DNA of 64,000 nucleotides from Actinomadura sp. 6K520 (GCF_004349245.1 NZ_SMLC01000008.1:1-64000), one strand, 5' to 3'; shown: positions 26,875-36,888, counted from the first letter of the stretch. The notes: generated by a model not told the origin, from the letters alone. Made by a program: numbers and translations.

Positions 26875-27954
26875 TCAGAAGGTCAGGACGGCCTTGCCGA
26901 CCGTCCCGCGCCTGGCCGCGTCGACGGCCTCGCCGATCCGCTCGAACGGGAAGTGCCCGACGACCTCGTGCACCGGGAACCGGCCCGCGGCGTGCAGCCG
27001 CAGCAGTTCGGGCACGAAGACCTGCGGGATCGCGCCGCCGCCGATGATGCCGGTGATCGTGCGGCCGTTGAGGACGCTGCGCCAGTCGAAGCTCATCTCC
27101 GCGCTCGGCCCGACGCCGATCACGCCGCAGCGGCCGAGCGGGGCGAGGGCCTCCACGCCGGTGCGGAGGACGTCCGCGCGGCCGGTGGTCTCCAGGACGA
27201 AGTCGAACCCGTCCGGGGCGATCGAGCGCAGTTCTTCGGCGGCGCCCTCGCCCCCGGTCACGCCGTGGGTGGCGCCGAGGGACCGGGCCGTGGCCAGCCG
27301 TTCGGCGTTGAGGTCCACGACCGCGACGGTCGTGCATCCGCTGAGCGCCGCCGCGAGGACGGAGGCGATGCCCACCGACCCCGCCCCGAAGATCGCGATC
27401 GACGAGCCGGGGGCGGGCCGCAGCACGTTGAGCACGCCGCCCGCACCGGTCTGGAAGCCGCAGCCGAACGGCCCGGCCAGGGTGAGGTCCGCGTCCTTGC
27501 CGATCGGCACGACGGCCCGCTCCGGCGCGACGACGTGGTCGGCGAACGCCGACTGCCCGAGGAAGTGCGCGTTGATCTCGGTGCCGCCGAGCGAGACGGC
27601 CGAGGACCCGTCGGGGCGCCGGCCGCTGAAGTTGAGCGCGTCGAACCGCAGGCAGTAGCCGGGCGAACCGGTCAGGCAGGGCCGGCACCGCCCGCACGAG
27701 GTGAAGGACAGCGCCACGTGGTCGCCGGGCGCGACGGACGTGACCCGGTCGCCGGCCCGCTCCACGATGCCGGCGCCCTCGTGCCCGAGCACGGCGGGCG
27801 CCTCGAAGAACGTCGCGAACTCCAGGTCGGTCGCGCAGATGCCGACCGCGCTGAGCCGGACCAGGACCTCGTCCGGGCGGGGCGGGCCGAGTTCCACGTC
27901 CCGCAGGGCCAGGGGCTCTCCCGGTCGGTCCAGTACGGCGGCGGTGACCCGCAT
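26875..27954 (-). CDS. Zinc-dependent alcohol dehydrogenase (benzyl/aryl-alcohol type)
   Basis: A 359-aa MDR dehydrogenase. Catalytic zinc ligands C40 (GICATD) and H58/E59 (GHEG), structural-zinc cysteines in CGRCRPCLTGSPGYC, NAD motif GAGSVG. It reads closest to the class I/III and XylB-like group, suiting oxidation of an alcohol made by the P450. ATG 27954 has GGAGG upstream. It is divergent from the aldehyde dehydrogenase, sharing the region with operator B. Confidence 0.88.
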   Translation of the reverse strand: MRVTAAVLDRPGEPLALRDVELGPPRPDEVLVRLSAVGICATDLEFATFFEAPAVLGHEGAGIVERAGDRVTSVAPGDHVALSFTSCGRCRPCLTGSPGYCLRFDALNFSGRRPDGSSAVSLGGTEINAHFLGQSAFADHVVAPERAVVPIGKDADLTLAGPFGCGFQTGAGGVLNVLRPAPGSSIAIFGAGSVGIASVLAAALSGCTTVAVVDLNAERLATARSLGATHGVTGGEGAAEELRSIAPDGFDFVLETTGRADVLRTGVEALAPLGRCGVIGVGPSAEMSFDWRSVLNGRTITGIIGGGAIPQVFVPELLRLHAAGRFPVHEVVGHFPFERIGEAVDAARRGTVGKAVLTF

Positions 27955-27979
27955 GCGGCCTCCAAGGTCATTTCATAAA

Positions 27980-27994
27980 GAGATACGGCATCTT
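27980..27994. promoter_or_regulatory. Weak operator variant, site B
   Basis: GAGATACGGCATCTT holds an AGAT/ATCT inverted repeat resembling the regulon palindrome but with different spacing. TTGACA (27993-27998) overlaps its end, reading towards the aldehyde dehydrogenase. A weaker match than the other sites. Confidence 0.4.
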
Positions 27995-28028
27995 GACATG
28001 TGGGATAGTTCCGGTCAAGGATTCCGGT

Positions 28029-29486
28029 ATGTCCGCACTTGAGATTCCGGTCGCCCGCCAGCTGCTCGACGGAGCCTGGGTTCCGGCCCGTGACCAGGGC
28101 GAACTTCCCGTTCTGGACCCGGCGAACAGTAAGGTTATCCAGCAAATCGCGCGCGGCGGCCAGGCCGACGTCGACGCCGCGGTCGCCGCGGCCCGGCGCG
28201 CCTTTCCCGGCTGGGCCGCCACCTCGCCCGCCGAGCGCGGCGCGCTGCTGGGCCGCTGGGCCGCACTGGTCATGGAGCGCGTCGAGGACCTCGCCCGGTT
28301 CGAGGCGCGCGACGTCGGCAAGCCGCTGTCCGGCGGGCGGATGAACGCGTTCATCGCGCAGGGGATCATCGAGTACTTCGCCGGCGCCGCCGACAAGCTC
28401 ACCGGCGTCACGCTGCCGACCCGCACGCCCGACTACCTCGGTTTCACGATCCCGGAGCCGTACGGGGTGTGCGCGGTGACACTTCCGTGGAACGTTCCGA
28501 CCCTGCTGTCGGCCGCCAACGTCGCGCCCGCGCTCGCGGCCGGCAACACGGTCGTGCTCAAGCCGTCGGAGGTCGCCCCGCTCGGCCCGCTGGCGCTGGC
28601 CGAGCTGGCCCGCCAGGCCGGTCTGCCGCCCGGGGTGTTCAACGTCGTGACCGGGCTCGGCGCGGAGGCGGGCGTGGCACTCACCTCCCACCCGGGCATC
28701 GACCACATCAGCTTCGTCGGCTCCACCGCGACCGGGCGCGCGGTGATGCGCGCCGCGTCCGAGAACCTCGTGCCGGTCAAGCTGGAGCTGGGCGGCAAGT
28801 CGCCCAACGTCGTGTTCGCCGACGCCGATCTCGACGCGGCGATCCCGGCGATCGTCGGCTCGATCACCGAGAACGCGGGCCAGAACTGCTACGCGGGCTC
28901 GCGGCTCCTGGTCGAGGAGTCGATCCGCGACGAGGTGACCGAGCGCGTCGTGGCGGGCATGCGCGCCGTCCGGCTCGGGACGTGGGACCAGGACCTCGAC
29001 ATGGGGCCGCTGGTCAGCCGGGAGCAGCGCGAGCGCGTGCTCGGCTTCCTGGAGGAGGCGCCCGGCGAGGGCGCGCGCGTCGTCACGGGCGGGGCGAAGG
29101 CCGAGGTGCCGGACGACGGCTGGTTCGTGGCACCGACCGTCCTGGACCGGGTGGACCGGGGGATGCGGGTCGTGCGCGAGGAGGTCTTCGGGCCGGTGCT
29201 CGCGATCCAGGGCTTCACCGGGACCGCGCAGGCCGTCGAGATGATGAACGACACCGACTTCGGGCTGCTGGCCTGCATCTGGACCGGCGACGTGTCGCGG
29301 GCGCTGCGCGCGGCCAAGGAGGTGCGGTCCGGGCAGGTCGCCGTGAACCAGTTCCACGACGCGGGCGTCATCGGCTTCCCGTTCAACATGCAGAAGGACA
29401 GCGGGTTCAGCGCGGGCGGCGGATACGCGGCGCTGCGCGAGTACACGCAGGAGAAGGCGGTCGCGGTGCGGCTGCTCGACCGCTGA
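28029..29486 (+). CDS. NAD(P)-dependent aldehyde dehydrogenase
   Basis: A 485-aa ALDH-superfamily enzyme with catalytic E253 (LELGGKS) and nucleophile C287 (GQNCYAG), plus VTLPWNVP and GFPFNMQKDSG. It oxidises an aldehyde to the acid, a natural follow-on to the divergent alcohol dehydrogenase. ATG 28029 has AAGGA at good spacing. It probably forms a single-gene transcript before operator C. Confidence 0.93.
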   Translation: MSALEIPVARQLLDGAWVPARDQGELPVLDPANSKVIQQIARGGQADVDAAVAAARRAFPGWAATSPAERGALLGRWAALVMERVEDLARFEARDVGKPLSGGRMNAFIAQGIIEYFAGAADKLTGVTLPTRTPDYLGFTIPEPYGVCAVTLPWNVPTLLSAANVAPALAAGNTVVLKPSEVAPLGPLALAELARQAGLPPGVFNVVTGLGAEAGVALTSHPGIDHISFVGSTATGRAVMRAASENLVPVKLELGGKSPNVVFADADLDAAIPAIVGSITENAGQNCYAGSRLLVEESIRDEVTERVVAGMRAVRLGTWDQDLDMGPLVSREQRERVLGFLEEAPGEGARVVTGGAKAEVPDDGWFVAPTVLDRVDRGMRVVREEVFGPVLAIQGFTGTAQAVEMMNDTDFGLLACIWTGDVSRALRAAKEVRSGQVAVNQFHDAGVIGFPFNMQKDSGFSAGGGYAALREYTQEKAVAVRLLDR

Positions 29487-29555
29487 GCCGCCCGCGCCGC
29501 GATTTCCGGCGCGGGTGTTGACACGCCCCGTGAGCGGGGTTCAGAGTTGCCCTCA

Positions 29556-29580
29556 CATTGCGAGTCGGTGACTCACAATG
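29556..29580. promoter_or_regulatory. Regulon operator, site C
   Basis: Arms CATTGCGAGT and ACTCACAATG (one mismatch) around CGGTG. A further half-site CGAGATGG follows directly at 29581. It is 38 bp before the quinone oxidoreductase start and heads the eight-gene transport operon. Confidence 0.65.
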
Positions 29581-29617
29581 CGAGATGGCTTGAATCGGCT
29601 GAGGGCGGAGGTCCCTG

Positions 29618-30646
29618 GTGAAAGCGCTGGTCCAGACGGGGTTCGGTGGCCCGGAGGTGGTGTCGCTGCGGCACATCGCCGACCCGGTCCCCGGTCCCCG
29701 TGACGTGCTGGTCCGGGTACGGGCCTGCGCGCTGAACCGGCTCGACGTCCTGCAGCGCCGCGGCCCCGCGGTGCTGCCCGGCTTCCGCCTCCCGCACATC
29801 GCCGGCATGGACGTGGCCGGCCACGTCGCGGCGGCCGGGGACGAGGTGGCCGGGTACGCGCCCGGCGACCGCGTGGTGATCGACCCGACGCACGGCTGCG
29901 GGACGTGCGCGCGCTGCGGAGCCGGGGACCCCGGCCACTGCCCCGCCGTCCGCGTCGTCGGCGGGAACACCGCCGGCGGCTTCGCCGAGTACGTGCGGGT
30001 GCCGGCCCGGCTCGTCCACCGCGTCCCCGAGCACATCGAGCTGGACGAGGCCGCCGCGCTGCCGTCGGCGTGGAGCACCGCCTGGCGCGCCACGGTCACC
30101 GTCGGCGCCGTCGCCGCGGGCGAGACCGTGCTGGTGCAGGCCGCGGCCAGCGGCGTCAGCATCGCCGCGGTGCAGCTCGCCAAGCGCGCCGGGGCGCGGG
30201 TCGTCGCGGTCGCGGGCAGCGACGCCAAGCTCGCGCTCGCCGCCGACCTCGGCGCCGACCTGCTGCTGCACAACGACGCCGACGTCGTCGCGGCCGTGCG
30301 CCGCTTCACCGGCGGCGAGGGCGCCGACCTCGCGCTCGATCACGTGGGCGCGGCGACCTGGCAGACCTCCCTGGACTGCCTGCGCGCGGGCGGGCGCCTG
30401 GTGACGTTCGGCAACACCACCGGCGACGAGGTCACGATCTCCCTCGCGGGCGTGTACCACCGCGGCCTGCGGGTGCTGGGCACGGGCGCCTACACGGAGC
30501 CCGAGTTCGCCGCGATGCTGGACGCCTACTTCGGCGGCGGCCTGCGGACCGTCCGGATGGCCGAGTACGGGATGGCCGAGCTGCCCGCCGCGTTCGCCGC
30601 CGCCGAGTCGCGGGCGGCCATCGGCAAGGTCCTGGTCCGCCCATGA
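29618..30646 (+). CDS. Zinc-containing MDR oxidoreductase (quinone-reductase-like)
   Basis: A 342-aa MDR protein with cysteines CGTCARCGAGDPGHC for structural zinc and an alanine-rich nucleotide-binding stretch (VLVQAAASGVSIAAVQLA) typical of quinone oxidoreductases. GTG 29618 has GGAGG upstream. Its stop overlaps the amidohydrolase start by ATGA. The substrate is unknown. Confidence 0.85.
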   Translation: MKALVQTGFGGPEVVSLRHIADPVPGPRDVLVRVRACALNRLDVLQRRGPAVLPGFRLPHIAGMDVAGHVAAAGDEVAGYAPGDRVVIDPTHGCGTCARCGAGDPGHCPAVRVVGGNTAGGFAEYVRVPARLVHRVPEHIELDEAAALPSAWSTAWRATVTVGAVAAGETVLVQAAASGVSIAAVQLAKRAGARVVAVAGSDAKLALAADLGADLLLHNDADVVAAVRRFTGGEGADLALDHVGAATWQTSLDCLRAGGRLVTFGNTTGDEVTISLAGVYHRGLRVLGTGAYTEPEFAAMLDAYFGGGLRTVRMAEYGMAELPAAFAAAESRAAIGKVLVRP

Positions 30647-32130
30647 CCGGGCCGAACATGACCGAGCCGAACATGACCGGGTCGAACGGGTCACCGCTCC
30701 TGGTCACCGGCGGGACGGTCGTGACGATGGCGCCCGGACGCGAGGTCGTCACCGGCGCCACCGTCGCGGTCGCGGCCGGGCGCATCGCCGGAGTCGGCGC
30801 CTATGGAACGCTCCGCGCGGCCCACCCCGGCGCCGCGGAACTCGACGCGACCGGCTGCGTCGTGATCCCCGGCCTCGTCAACGCCCACCAGCACTGCACC
30901 GTGGACCCGCTGATCCGCAGCGTGATCCCCGACGACATCGACGCCCAGGAGGCGATCTTCGGCTGGGCCGTGCCCCTGCACGAGCGCGTGACCGGCGACG
31001 ACGACGAGCTGTCGGCGACGCTGACCGCCGCGGAGTCGCTGCTGCGCGGGGTCACCACCGTCCTGGAGGCGGGCACCGTGGCGCACCCCGGCCGGGTCGC
31101 CGCGGGGCTGGCCGCGGCCGGGATCCGGGGCCGGGTCGGCGGCTGGGGCTGGGACGCCCCGGGCGTGCCGCACTCGCTGCCCGCCGCCGAGGCCCTCGCC
31201 CGCCAGGAGGAGATCGTCCGGAGCCTCCCCGCCGCGGGCCCGGTGACCGGATGGGTCACGCTGGTCGGCCACGACCTGGTCAGCGACGAGCTGTTCACCG
31301 GCGCCGCCGAGCTCGCCGAGCGCCTCGGCACCGGCCTGACCTGCCACATGTCGCCCGGCCCCGGCGACGCCGAGTCGTACCTGCGGCGCACCGGCGTCCG
31401 CCCGCTCGTCCACCTGCGCGAGCTGGGCGTGCTGGGGCCGCGGCTGCTCCTCGGCCACGCCGTGTGGCTGGACGACGCGGAGGTCGAGGCCGTCCTCGCG
31501 ACCCGCACGGCGGTGGCGTCGTGCCCGGGCGCGTACCTGCGGCTCGGCCAGGGGTACACCCGGGCCGGGCGGCACGGCGAACTCGTCCGCCGCGGCGGCC
31601 GCGTCGCGCTCGGCTGCGACGCCCACAACGCCGGCGACGCACCCGACGTGCTGCGCACGGCCGGGCTGCTGGCCGGCCTGGAGAACGACCGGGGCACCTG
31701 GCCGCTGCGCGCCGACGAGGCGTTCGCACTGGCCACGTGCGCCGGTGCCGAGGCCGTCGGCCTCGGCGACCTGATCGGGTCGATAGAGGTCGGCAAGGCC
31801 GCCGACCTCGTCGTGCTCGACACGCACGACCCGGCCTGGACGCCTCCCGGCGACCTGGCCACGCACCTGGTGTGGGGTGCACCCGGCCACACCGTCCGCG
31901 ACGTCCTGGTCGACGGGAAGGCGGTCGTCCGCGACCGCCGGATCACGACCGTCGACACCGCGGAACTCCGCCGGGAGGCGGAGTCGAGATCGGCCGCGCT
32001 GCTGCGCGCGGCCGGACTGCGGATCCCCCGCCGCTGGCCGGTGGTCACCGCGACCGCCGGCCCACCGAGCTCCCGCAACCTGCTCGTCTCACCGTCCGAT
32101 CGAAAGGACCCCCGAGGTGAAGAACCGTAA
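30643..32130 (+). CDS. Deaminase-type amidohydrolase (ATZ/TRZ, SsnA-like)
   Basis: A 495-aa metal-dependent hydrolase. Ligands H82/H84 (NAHQHC), H235 (CHMSP), H272 (LGHAVW) and D326 (GCDAHN) match the deaminase/chlorohydrolase subgroup. Such enzymes remove amino groups or halogens from purines and s-triazines. The first 17 residues are a repetitive MTGPNMTEPN extension with alternative ATG starts. It overlaps the BMP lipoprotein start by 14 nt. Next to a nucleoside-like importer, an amino-heterocycle is a sensible substrate guess. Confidence 0.85.
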   Translation: MTGPNMTEPNMTGSNGSPLLVTGGTVVTMAPGREVVTGATVAVAAGRIAGVGAYGTLRAAHPGAAELDATGCVVIPGLVNAHQHCTVDPLIRSVIPDDIDAQEAIFGWAVPLHERVTGDDDELSATLTAAESLLRGVTTVLEAGTVAHPGRVAAGLAAAGIRGRVGGWGWDAPGVPHSLPAAEALARQEEIVRSLPAAGPVTGWVTLVGHDLVSDELFTGAAELAERLGTGLTCHMSPGPGDAESYLRRTGVRPLVHLRELGVLGPRLLLGHAVWLDDAEVEAVLATRTAVASCPGAYLRLGQGYTRAGRHGELVRRGGRVALGCDAHNAGDAPDVLRTAGLLAGLENDRGTWPLRADEAFALATCAGAEAVGLGDLIGSIEVGKAADLVVLDTHDPAWTPPGDLATHLVWGAPGHTVRDVLVDGKAVVRDRRITTVDTAELRREAESRSAALLRAAGLRIPRRWPVVTATAGPPSSRNLLVSPSDRKDPRGEEP

Positions 32131-33196
32131 AACGGTGCGGATGGCGAGCGCGGCCGTCGCGTGCGCCACCCTCCTCGCCCTCGCCGGCTGCGCCGACGGC
32201 GACGCCACCGCCAACCAGAACTCCTCCTCCGGAGCCGGGGGCGGCGTCGTGCCGAACCCCGACGTCAACGGCGACGGCAAGGTCGTCATCGGCGTGCTCA
32301 GCCCCGGCGACATCAACGACAACGGCTACTACGAGAGCTTCGTGACCGGTGCCGAGACCTTCGCCAAGGAGAAGGGCTGGGAGATCATCAAGCGCGGCAG
32401 CGTCCCGGAGAGCGAGGCGCTGAGCGCCGCCCGCGCGCTGTGCCAGCAGAAGGTCGACATGGTCGCCCTCGGCGCCTCCGAGCTCAAGGACGCGATCCCC
32501 GCCTCGGAGGAGGCGGTGTGCGAGAAGACCGCCTGGTACGTCCCGAGCTCCGGCAACGTCGAGCAGACCCCCCGGATCATGCTGTCCACCGACGACCCCG
32601 CGCAGAGCATCCTGTCGGCCGGGTACGCGACCGGCGTCCTGATGCAGCAGCGCAACACCAAGAAGGCCGCCTTCGTGGCCGGCATGGAGGTCGACTTCAA
32701 CATCAACGCCTCCAAGGCGTTCCAGGCCGGCATCCGCTCGGTGATCCCGGACGCGAACGTCACCACCACCTACGCGGGTGACCAGGACGACGCCGCCAAG
32801 GCCAAGGAGGCGGTGCAGGCCCAGATCGACCAGGGCGTCGGGGCCGTGTACCCGTACCTCGGCGGCTCCACCGACGCCGCCACCAAGCTCGCCAACACCA
32901 AGAAGCTCATCACGCTGACCCCGGGCACCGACCGGTGCGACTCCACCGACCCGAAGTTCGACGTGTCGGTGCTGTTCAGCCCCGGCGACTACTTCACCGA
33001 GGCGCTGAAGCTGTTCGCCGACGGCAAGCTCGAAATGGGCGTGCAGAAGGTCTGGACGATCGGCAAGGACCCGTACCCCACGGTCAAGCTGTGCGGCGAC
33101 AACCCCGAGGCGAAGCAGAAGATCGACGCGTTCATGCAGGACATCGCGAGCGGGAAGATCAACGCCTCCGCGGAAGTGGAGAGGCTCGGTAAGTGA
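32117..33196 (+). CDS. BMP-family substrate-binding lipoprotein
   Basis: A 359-aa protein with a lipoprotein signal (lipobox LALAGC), then a BMP/PnrA-like periplasmic-binding fold (VVIGVLSPGDINDNGYYESF; QIDQGVGAVYPYLGG). BMP proteins usually bind purine nucleosides or related heterocycles. GTG 32117 has AAAGGA upstream. First gene of a four-part ABC importer. Confidence 0.9.
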   Translation: MKNRKTVRMASAAVACATLLALAGCADGDATANQNSSSGAGGGVVPNPDVNGDGKVVIGVLSPGDINDNGYYESFVTGAETFAKEKGWEIIKRGSVPESEALSAARALCQQKVDMVALGASELKDAIPASEEAVCEKTAWYVPSSGNVEQTPRIMLSTDDPAQSILSAGYATGVLMQQRNTKKAAFVAGMEVDFNINASKAFQAGIRSVIPDANVTTTYAGDQDDAAKAKEAVQAQIDQGVGAVYPYLGGSTDAATKLANTKKLITLTPGTDRCDSTDPKFDVSVLFSPGDYFTEALKLFADGKLEMGVQKVWTIGKDPYPTVKLCGDNPEAKQKIDAFMQDIASGKINASAEVERLGK

Positions 33197-33197
33197 C

Positions 33198-34796
33198 ATG
33201 ACCGATCGTGACGGCCTCCCCGGCGACGGCCTCGGTCACCGCGGCGGGGCACGGGCGCCCGCGCTGGAGCTGCGCGGGATCTGCAAGTCGTACGGGCCGG
33301 TCGTGGCCTGCGACGCGGTGGACCTGACCGTCCACCGCGGGGAGATCCACGGCCTGCTCGGCGAGAACGGCGCGGGCAAGTCCACGCTGATGAAGATCCT
33401 GCTCGGCCTGGTCCGGCGGGACGGGGGAACGATCGGCCACGACGGCAGGCCGGTCGAGGTCGACGGGCCGCAGGCGGCGATCGCGCTCGGCATCGGCATG
33501 GTGCACCAGCACTTCAGCCTCGTCGAGCCGCTCACCGTCTGGGAGAACGTCACGCTCGGCGACACCGGCAAGGTCGACCGGGCGCGGGCGTGCGAGCAGG
33601 TCGCGGAGGTCGGTGGCCGGTACGGGCTGCCGATCGACCCGCTCGCGCCCGTGTCCCGGCTGTCGGCCGGGGAGCGGCAGCGGGTCGAGCTGATCAAGTG
33701 CCTGCGCCGCGACCCGTCCGTCCTCGTCCTGGACGAGCCCACCTCGGTGCTCACCCAGGCCGAGTCGGCGGAGCTGTTCGGCGTGCTGCGCGAGGTCGTC
33801 GCCGGCGAGGACCGCGCGGTGGTCCTGATCAGCCACAAGCTGGCGGAGATCACCACGGCCACCGACCGGGTGACCGTGCTGCGCCGGGGGCGGGTCGCGT
33901 TCCACAGCGTGACCGCGGAGACCAGCGCGCAGGAGCTGGCCCGGCAGATGGTCGGCCGGGACGTCTCGCTGCGCGCCGAGGCCGCCGCCCTCGGCATGCT
34001 CCCGGTGGAGCGGCGCGGCGGCCGGAAGCGGGAGGAGGCGCCGGAACCCGACGTCGAGCCCGCGCTCCGGCTGTCCGGCATCACCGTCCAGACCGACGGC
34101 GTCCCGCTCCTCGACGACTTCGGCCTTGAGGTCGCGCCGGGCGAGATCCTCGGGCTGTACGGCGTGGAGGGCAACGGCCAGGCGACGCTGGGCGACCTGC
34201 TGTCCGGCCTGGTCGAGCCCGCCACCGGGACGATCGAGGTCGGCGGGACGCCGGTCGACCCGGCCAGGCCGGGCGCGCTGCACCAGGCCGGCCTCGGCAT
34301 CATCCCCGAGGACCGGCACGGCTCCGGCGTCGTCCTCGACATGAGCGTCGCGGACAACCTGGTGATGAAGTCCCTCGACGGCGTCAGCGGCCGGTTCCTC
34401 ATCGACCGCCGGAAGACCCACGAGCTGGCCCGGCGGCTGGCGACCGAGTTCAACATCATCACCTCGTCGCTGGACACCCCCGTCCGCAGCCTGTCGGGCG
34501 GCAACCAGCAGCGGGTGGTCCTCGCCCGGGAGATGTCGGCGAACCCGTCGGTCCTGGTCGCCGCCCAGCCCACCCACGGCCTGGACGTCGGAGCCATCGA
34601 GGACATGTACCTGCGCCTGCGCAAGGCCGCGTCCGGCGGGGTGGCGGTCCTGCTCATCAGCACCGAGCTGGAGGAGGTCATGGCCCTGTCCTCGCGCATC
34701 GCGGTCATCTCCCGCGGCCGCATCACGGGACTCCTCCCCACCGCGGAGGCCACCGCCGAACGCCTCGGCATGCTCGTGGGGGGAGTGGCCGCGTGA
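33198..34796 (+). CDS. Duplicated ABC ATPase of BMP-type importer
   Basis: A 532-aa protein with two ATPase halves, as in RbsA/YufO. The first has a full Walker A (GENGAGKST), LSAGERQR and VLDEPTS. The second has the relaxed P-loop GVEGNGQAT, LSGGNQQR and AAQPTHGLD. Unequal halves are normal for this family. It starts 1 nt after the lipoprotein stop and overlaps the permease start by GTGA. Confidence 0.94.
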   Translation: MTDRDGLPGDGLGHRGGARAPALELRGICKSYGPVVACDAVDLTVHRGEIHGLLGENGAGKSTLMKILLGLVRRDGGTIGHDGRPVEVDGPQAAIALGIGMVHQHFSLVEPLTVWENVTLGDTGKVDRARACEQVAEVGGRYGLPIDPLAPVSRLSAGERQRVELIKCLRRDPSVLVLDEPTSVLTQAESAELFGVLREVVAGEDRAVVLISHKLAEITTATDRVTVLRRGRVAFHSVTAETSAQELARQMVGRDVSLRAEAAALGMLPVERRGGRKREEAPEPDVEPALRLSGITVQTDGVPLLDDFGLEVAPGEILGLYGVEGNGQATLGDLLSGLVEPATGTIEVGGTPVDPARPGALHQAGLGIIPEDRHGSGVVLDMSVADNLVMKSLDGVSGRFLIDRRKTHELARRLATEFNIITSSLDTPVRSLSGGNQQRVVLAREMSANPSVLVAAQPTHGLDVGAIEDMYLRLRKAASGGVAVLLISTELEEVMALSSRIAVISRGRITGLLPTAEATAERLGMLVGGVAA

Positions 34797-35977
34797 CCGG
34801 AGGGCACGGCGCGAGTGACGCCGACCGGATGGGGCGGCGGCTCGCCGCCGCCCTGAATCCCGGGCCCGGCGGGGTCCAGGTGGCGCTGGCCACGGCGGTC
34901 GCGGTCGCACTGGCACTGGCGCTGTCGTCGGTGCTGGTGGCGCTGACCGGGGGGTCGCCGGGCGGGGCCGTGAGGGCGCTGTACGACGGCAGCCTGGCGA
35001 ACTCGTCGGCGATCAGCTCGACGCTGCTGTACGCGGCGCCGCTGCTGCTGGTCGCGGTCGGGACGTGCGTGTGCGTCCGCGCCGGCGTGTTCAACCTGGG
35101 CCAGGAGGGCCAGGTGCTCATCGGCGCGCTGGCCGGGGCCGCGGTCGGGCTGCGGCTGGCCGTGCCGGGACCGGCGCTGCTGGTGATCGCGCTGGTCGCG
35201 GCGGCGCTGGCGGGCGGGGCGTGGGCCGGGATCAGCTCGCTGATGCACCGGTTCCGCGGCGTCAACATCGTGGTGAGCACGCTGCTGATGACGTTCCTCG
35301 CGCAGCAGCTCGTCTCGTACGCGGTCAACACCGAGTGGCTGCTGCAGGAGACGCGGCGCGGTGGCGCGACGGTCTCGCCGCAGTCCAACCGGCTGCCGGA
35401 GAACGGCCTGCTGGGCTCGTTCGGCGAGTACCCGGGGCTCCAAGTCAACGGCGGGCTGCTCATCGCGCTGCTCGCGGCCGTGGTCATCGCGGTGCTGATC
35501 GCGCGGAGCCGGTGGGGTTTCCGGCTGACGATGCTCGGCCTGAACCCGCGGGCGGCGCGGCACGCCGGGGTGCGGGTCGCGGCGCTCAGCGGGATGGCGC
35601 TCGCGCTGTCCGGCGCGTTCGCGGGCGTGGCCGGGGCGGTCCTGCTGACCAGCCCGGTCGGCACCAACCGGCTGCAGCAGGGCCTGTCCAACAACATCGG
35701 CTGGGACGGCCTGCTGGTGGCGCTGGTCGCCCGCAACCGCCCGCTGGCGGCGATCCCCGTCGCGCTGCTGTTCGGTGTGCTGCGTTCGGGGGGCGGGTTC
35801 CTGGCGTCGACCGGTGTCCCGCACTTCCTCGTGGACGTGGTGAAGTCGCTGCTGGTGCTCGCGTTCGTCGTCCCGCCCGTGCTGACCGAGGCGCTGCGCC
35901 GCCGGCGCGCGGGCCGCGGGACGGGGACCGACGCGGACGTCCCGGCACCCGAGCCCAAGGAGGCGGTGGCGTCATGA
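34793..35977 (+). CDS. ABC permease (YufP-like)
   Basis: A 394-aa BPD-transp-2-family permease with about ten membrane segments. The family marker GVFNLGQEGQVLIGAL lies near residue 100 and GLNPRAARHAGV near 250. GTG 34793 overlaps the ATPase stop. The C-terminal 30 residues are charged and cytoplasmic. Confidence 0.92.
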   Translation: MTGGHGASDADRMGRRLAAALNPGPGGVQVALATAVAVALALALSSVLVALTGGSPGGAVRALYDGSLANSSAISSTLLYAAPLLLVAVGTCVCVRAGVFNLGQEGQVLIGALAGAAVGLRLAVPGPALLVIALVAAALAGGAWAGISSLMHRFRGVNIVVSTLLMTFLAQQLVSYAVNTEWLLQETRRGGATVSPQSNRLPENGLLGSFGEYPGLQVNGGLLIALLAAVVIAVLIARSRWGFRLTMLGLNPRAARHAGVRVAALSGMALALSGAFAGVAGAVLLTSPVGTNRLQQGLSNNIGWDGLLVALVARNRPLAAIPVALLFGVLRSGGGFLASTGVPHFLVDVVKSLLVLAFVVPPVLTEALRRRRAGRGTGTDADVPAPEPKEAVAS

Positions 35978-36888
35978 GCGCCGCGGACAACATCTCCACG
36001 ATCCTCGCCAGCGGCGCCCGGCTGACGGTGCCGCTCGCGTTCGCGGCCTGCGGGGAGTACCTCGCGGAGCGGGCCGGGACGGTGAACATCTCCGTCGAGG
36101 CGATGATGCTGGGCGGCGCGTTCGGCGCGATCGCCGGCGCGTCCGTGACCGGCAGCGCCTCGTCGGGGCTGGTCGTCGGGATGCTGGTCGGCCTGCTCAT
36201 CGGGTTCGTGCACGGCAACCTGTCGCACCGCGCGGCGGTGAACACGTTCGTGGTCGGCCTCGTCCTCAACACGCTGGTGCTGGGGCTGACCAGCTACCTG
36301 GTCGTGACCGGGTCGTTCACCGGCCACCAGGTGTGGCAGGTGAGCGTGCCGGTGCTGCGCGACATCCCGATCGTGGGGCAGGTGCTGTTCGTCGAGCGGT
36401 GGCCGGTCTACCTGCTGATCGCGGTGGTCCCGCTGACGTGGTGGCTGGTCGAGCGCAGCCGGTGGGGCCTGGAGCTGCGGGCGGTCGGCGAGGATCCGCA
36501 GGCCGCGGACGTGACCGGCATCGACGTGAACGCGCGGCGCCGCCAGGCGCTGCTGTGGTGCGGGCTGCTGGCCGGGCTCGGCGGCGCCTACCTGGCGGTG
36601 GGCGAGGTCGGCTCGTTCAGCCAGAACATGACCGCGGGCCGCGGCTTCATCGTGATCGCCGCGGTGATCTTCGGGGCGTGGCGGCTGGGCCGCACGCTGC
36701 TCGGCTGCGCGCTGTTCGGGCTCGCCGACGCGATGCGGCTGGCGCTGCCCGCGCTGGGCATCTCGCTGAACTCGCAGCTGCTGATCGTCGCCCCCTACCT
36801 GCTGGCGCTGGTGGCCATGCTGCTGTTCGCCGCCAAGGACCGCGAGCCGCGGGCCCTGGGCAAGGCGTTCCAGCGGGGTACGGCGTGA
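35974..36888 (+). CDS. ABC permease (YufQ-like)
   Basis: A 304-aa second permease with the paired marker GTVNISVEAMMLGGAF and AVGEDPQAADVTGIDV. It overlaps the first permease by ATGA. The two permeases plus ATPase and lipoprotein make a complete BMP-type importer, so uptake of the island's substrate can be encoded locally. Confidence 0.92.
   Translation: MSAADNISTILASGARLTVPLAFAACGEYLAERAGTVNISVEAMMLGGAFGAIAGASVTGSASSGLVVGMLVGLLIGFVHGNLSHRAAVNTFVVGLVLNTLVLGLTSYLVVTGSFTGHQVWQVSVPVLRDIPIVGQVLFVERWPVYLLIAVVPLTWWLVERSRWGLELRAVGEDPQAADVTGIDVNARRRQALLWCGLLAGLGGAYLAVGEVGSFSQNMTAGRGFIVIAAVIFGAWRLGRTLLGCALFGLADAMRLALPALGISLNSQLLIVAPYLLALVAMLLFAAKDREPRALGKAFQRGTA

Noticed and set aside
24674-27658. 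Nearly 1000-codon plus-strand open frame
   Set aside because: Lies opposite the P450 fusion and dehydrogenase genes, which have clear motifs; it is an antisense shadow.
27980-27994. Treating site B as a full regulon operator
   Set aside because: Arms are imperfect and spacing differs from the other sites; kept only as a weak variant.
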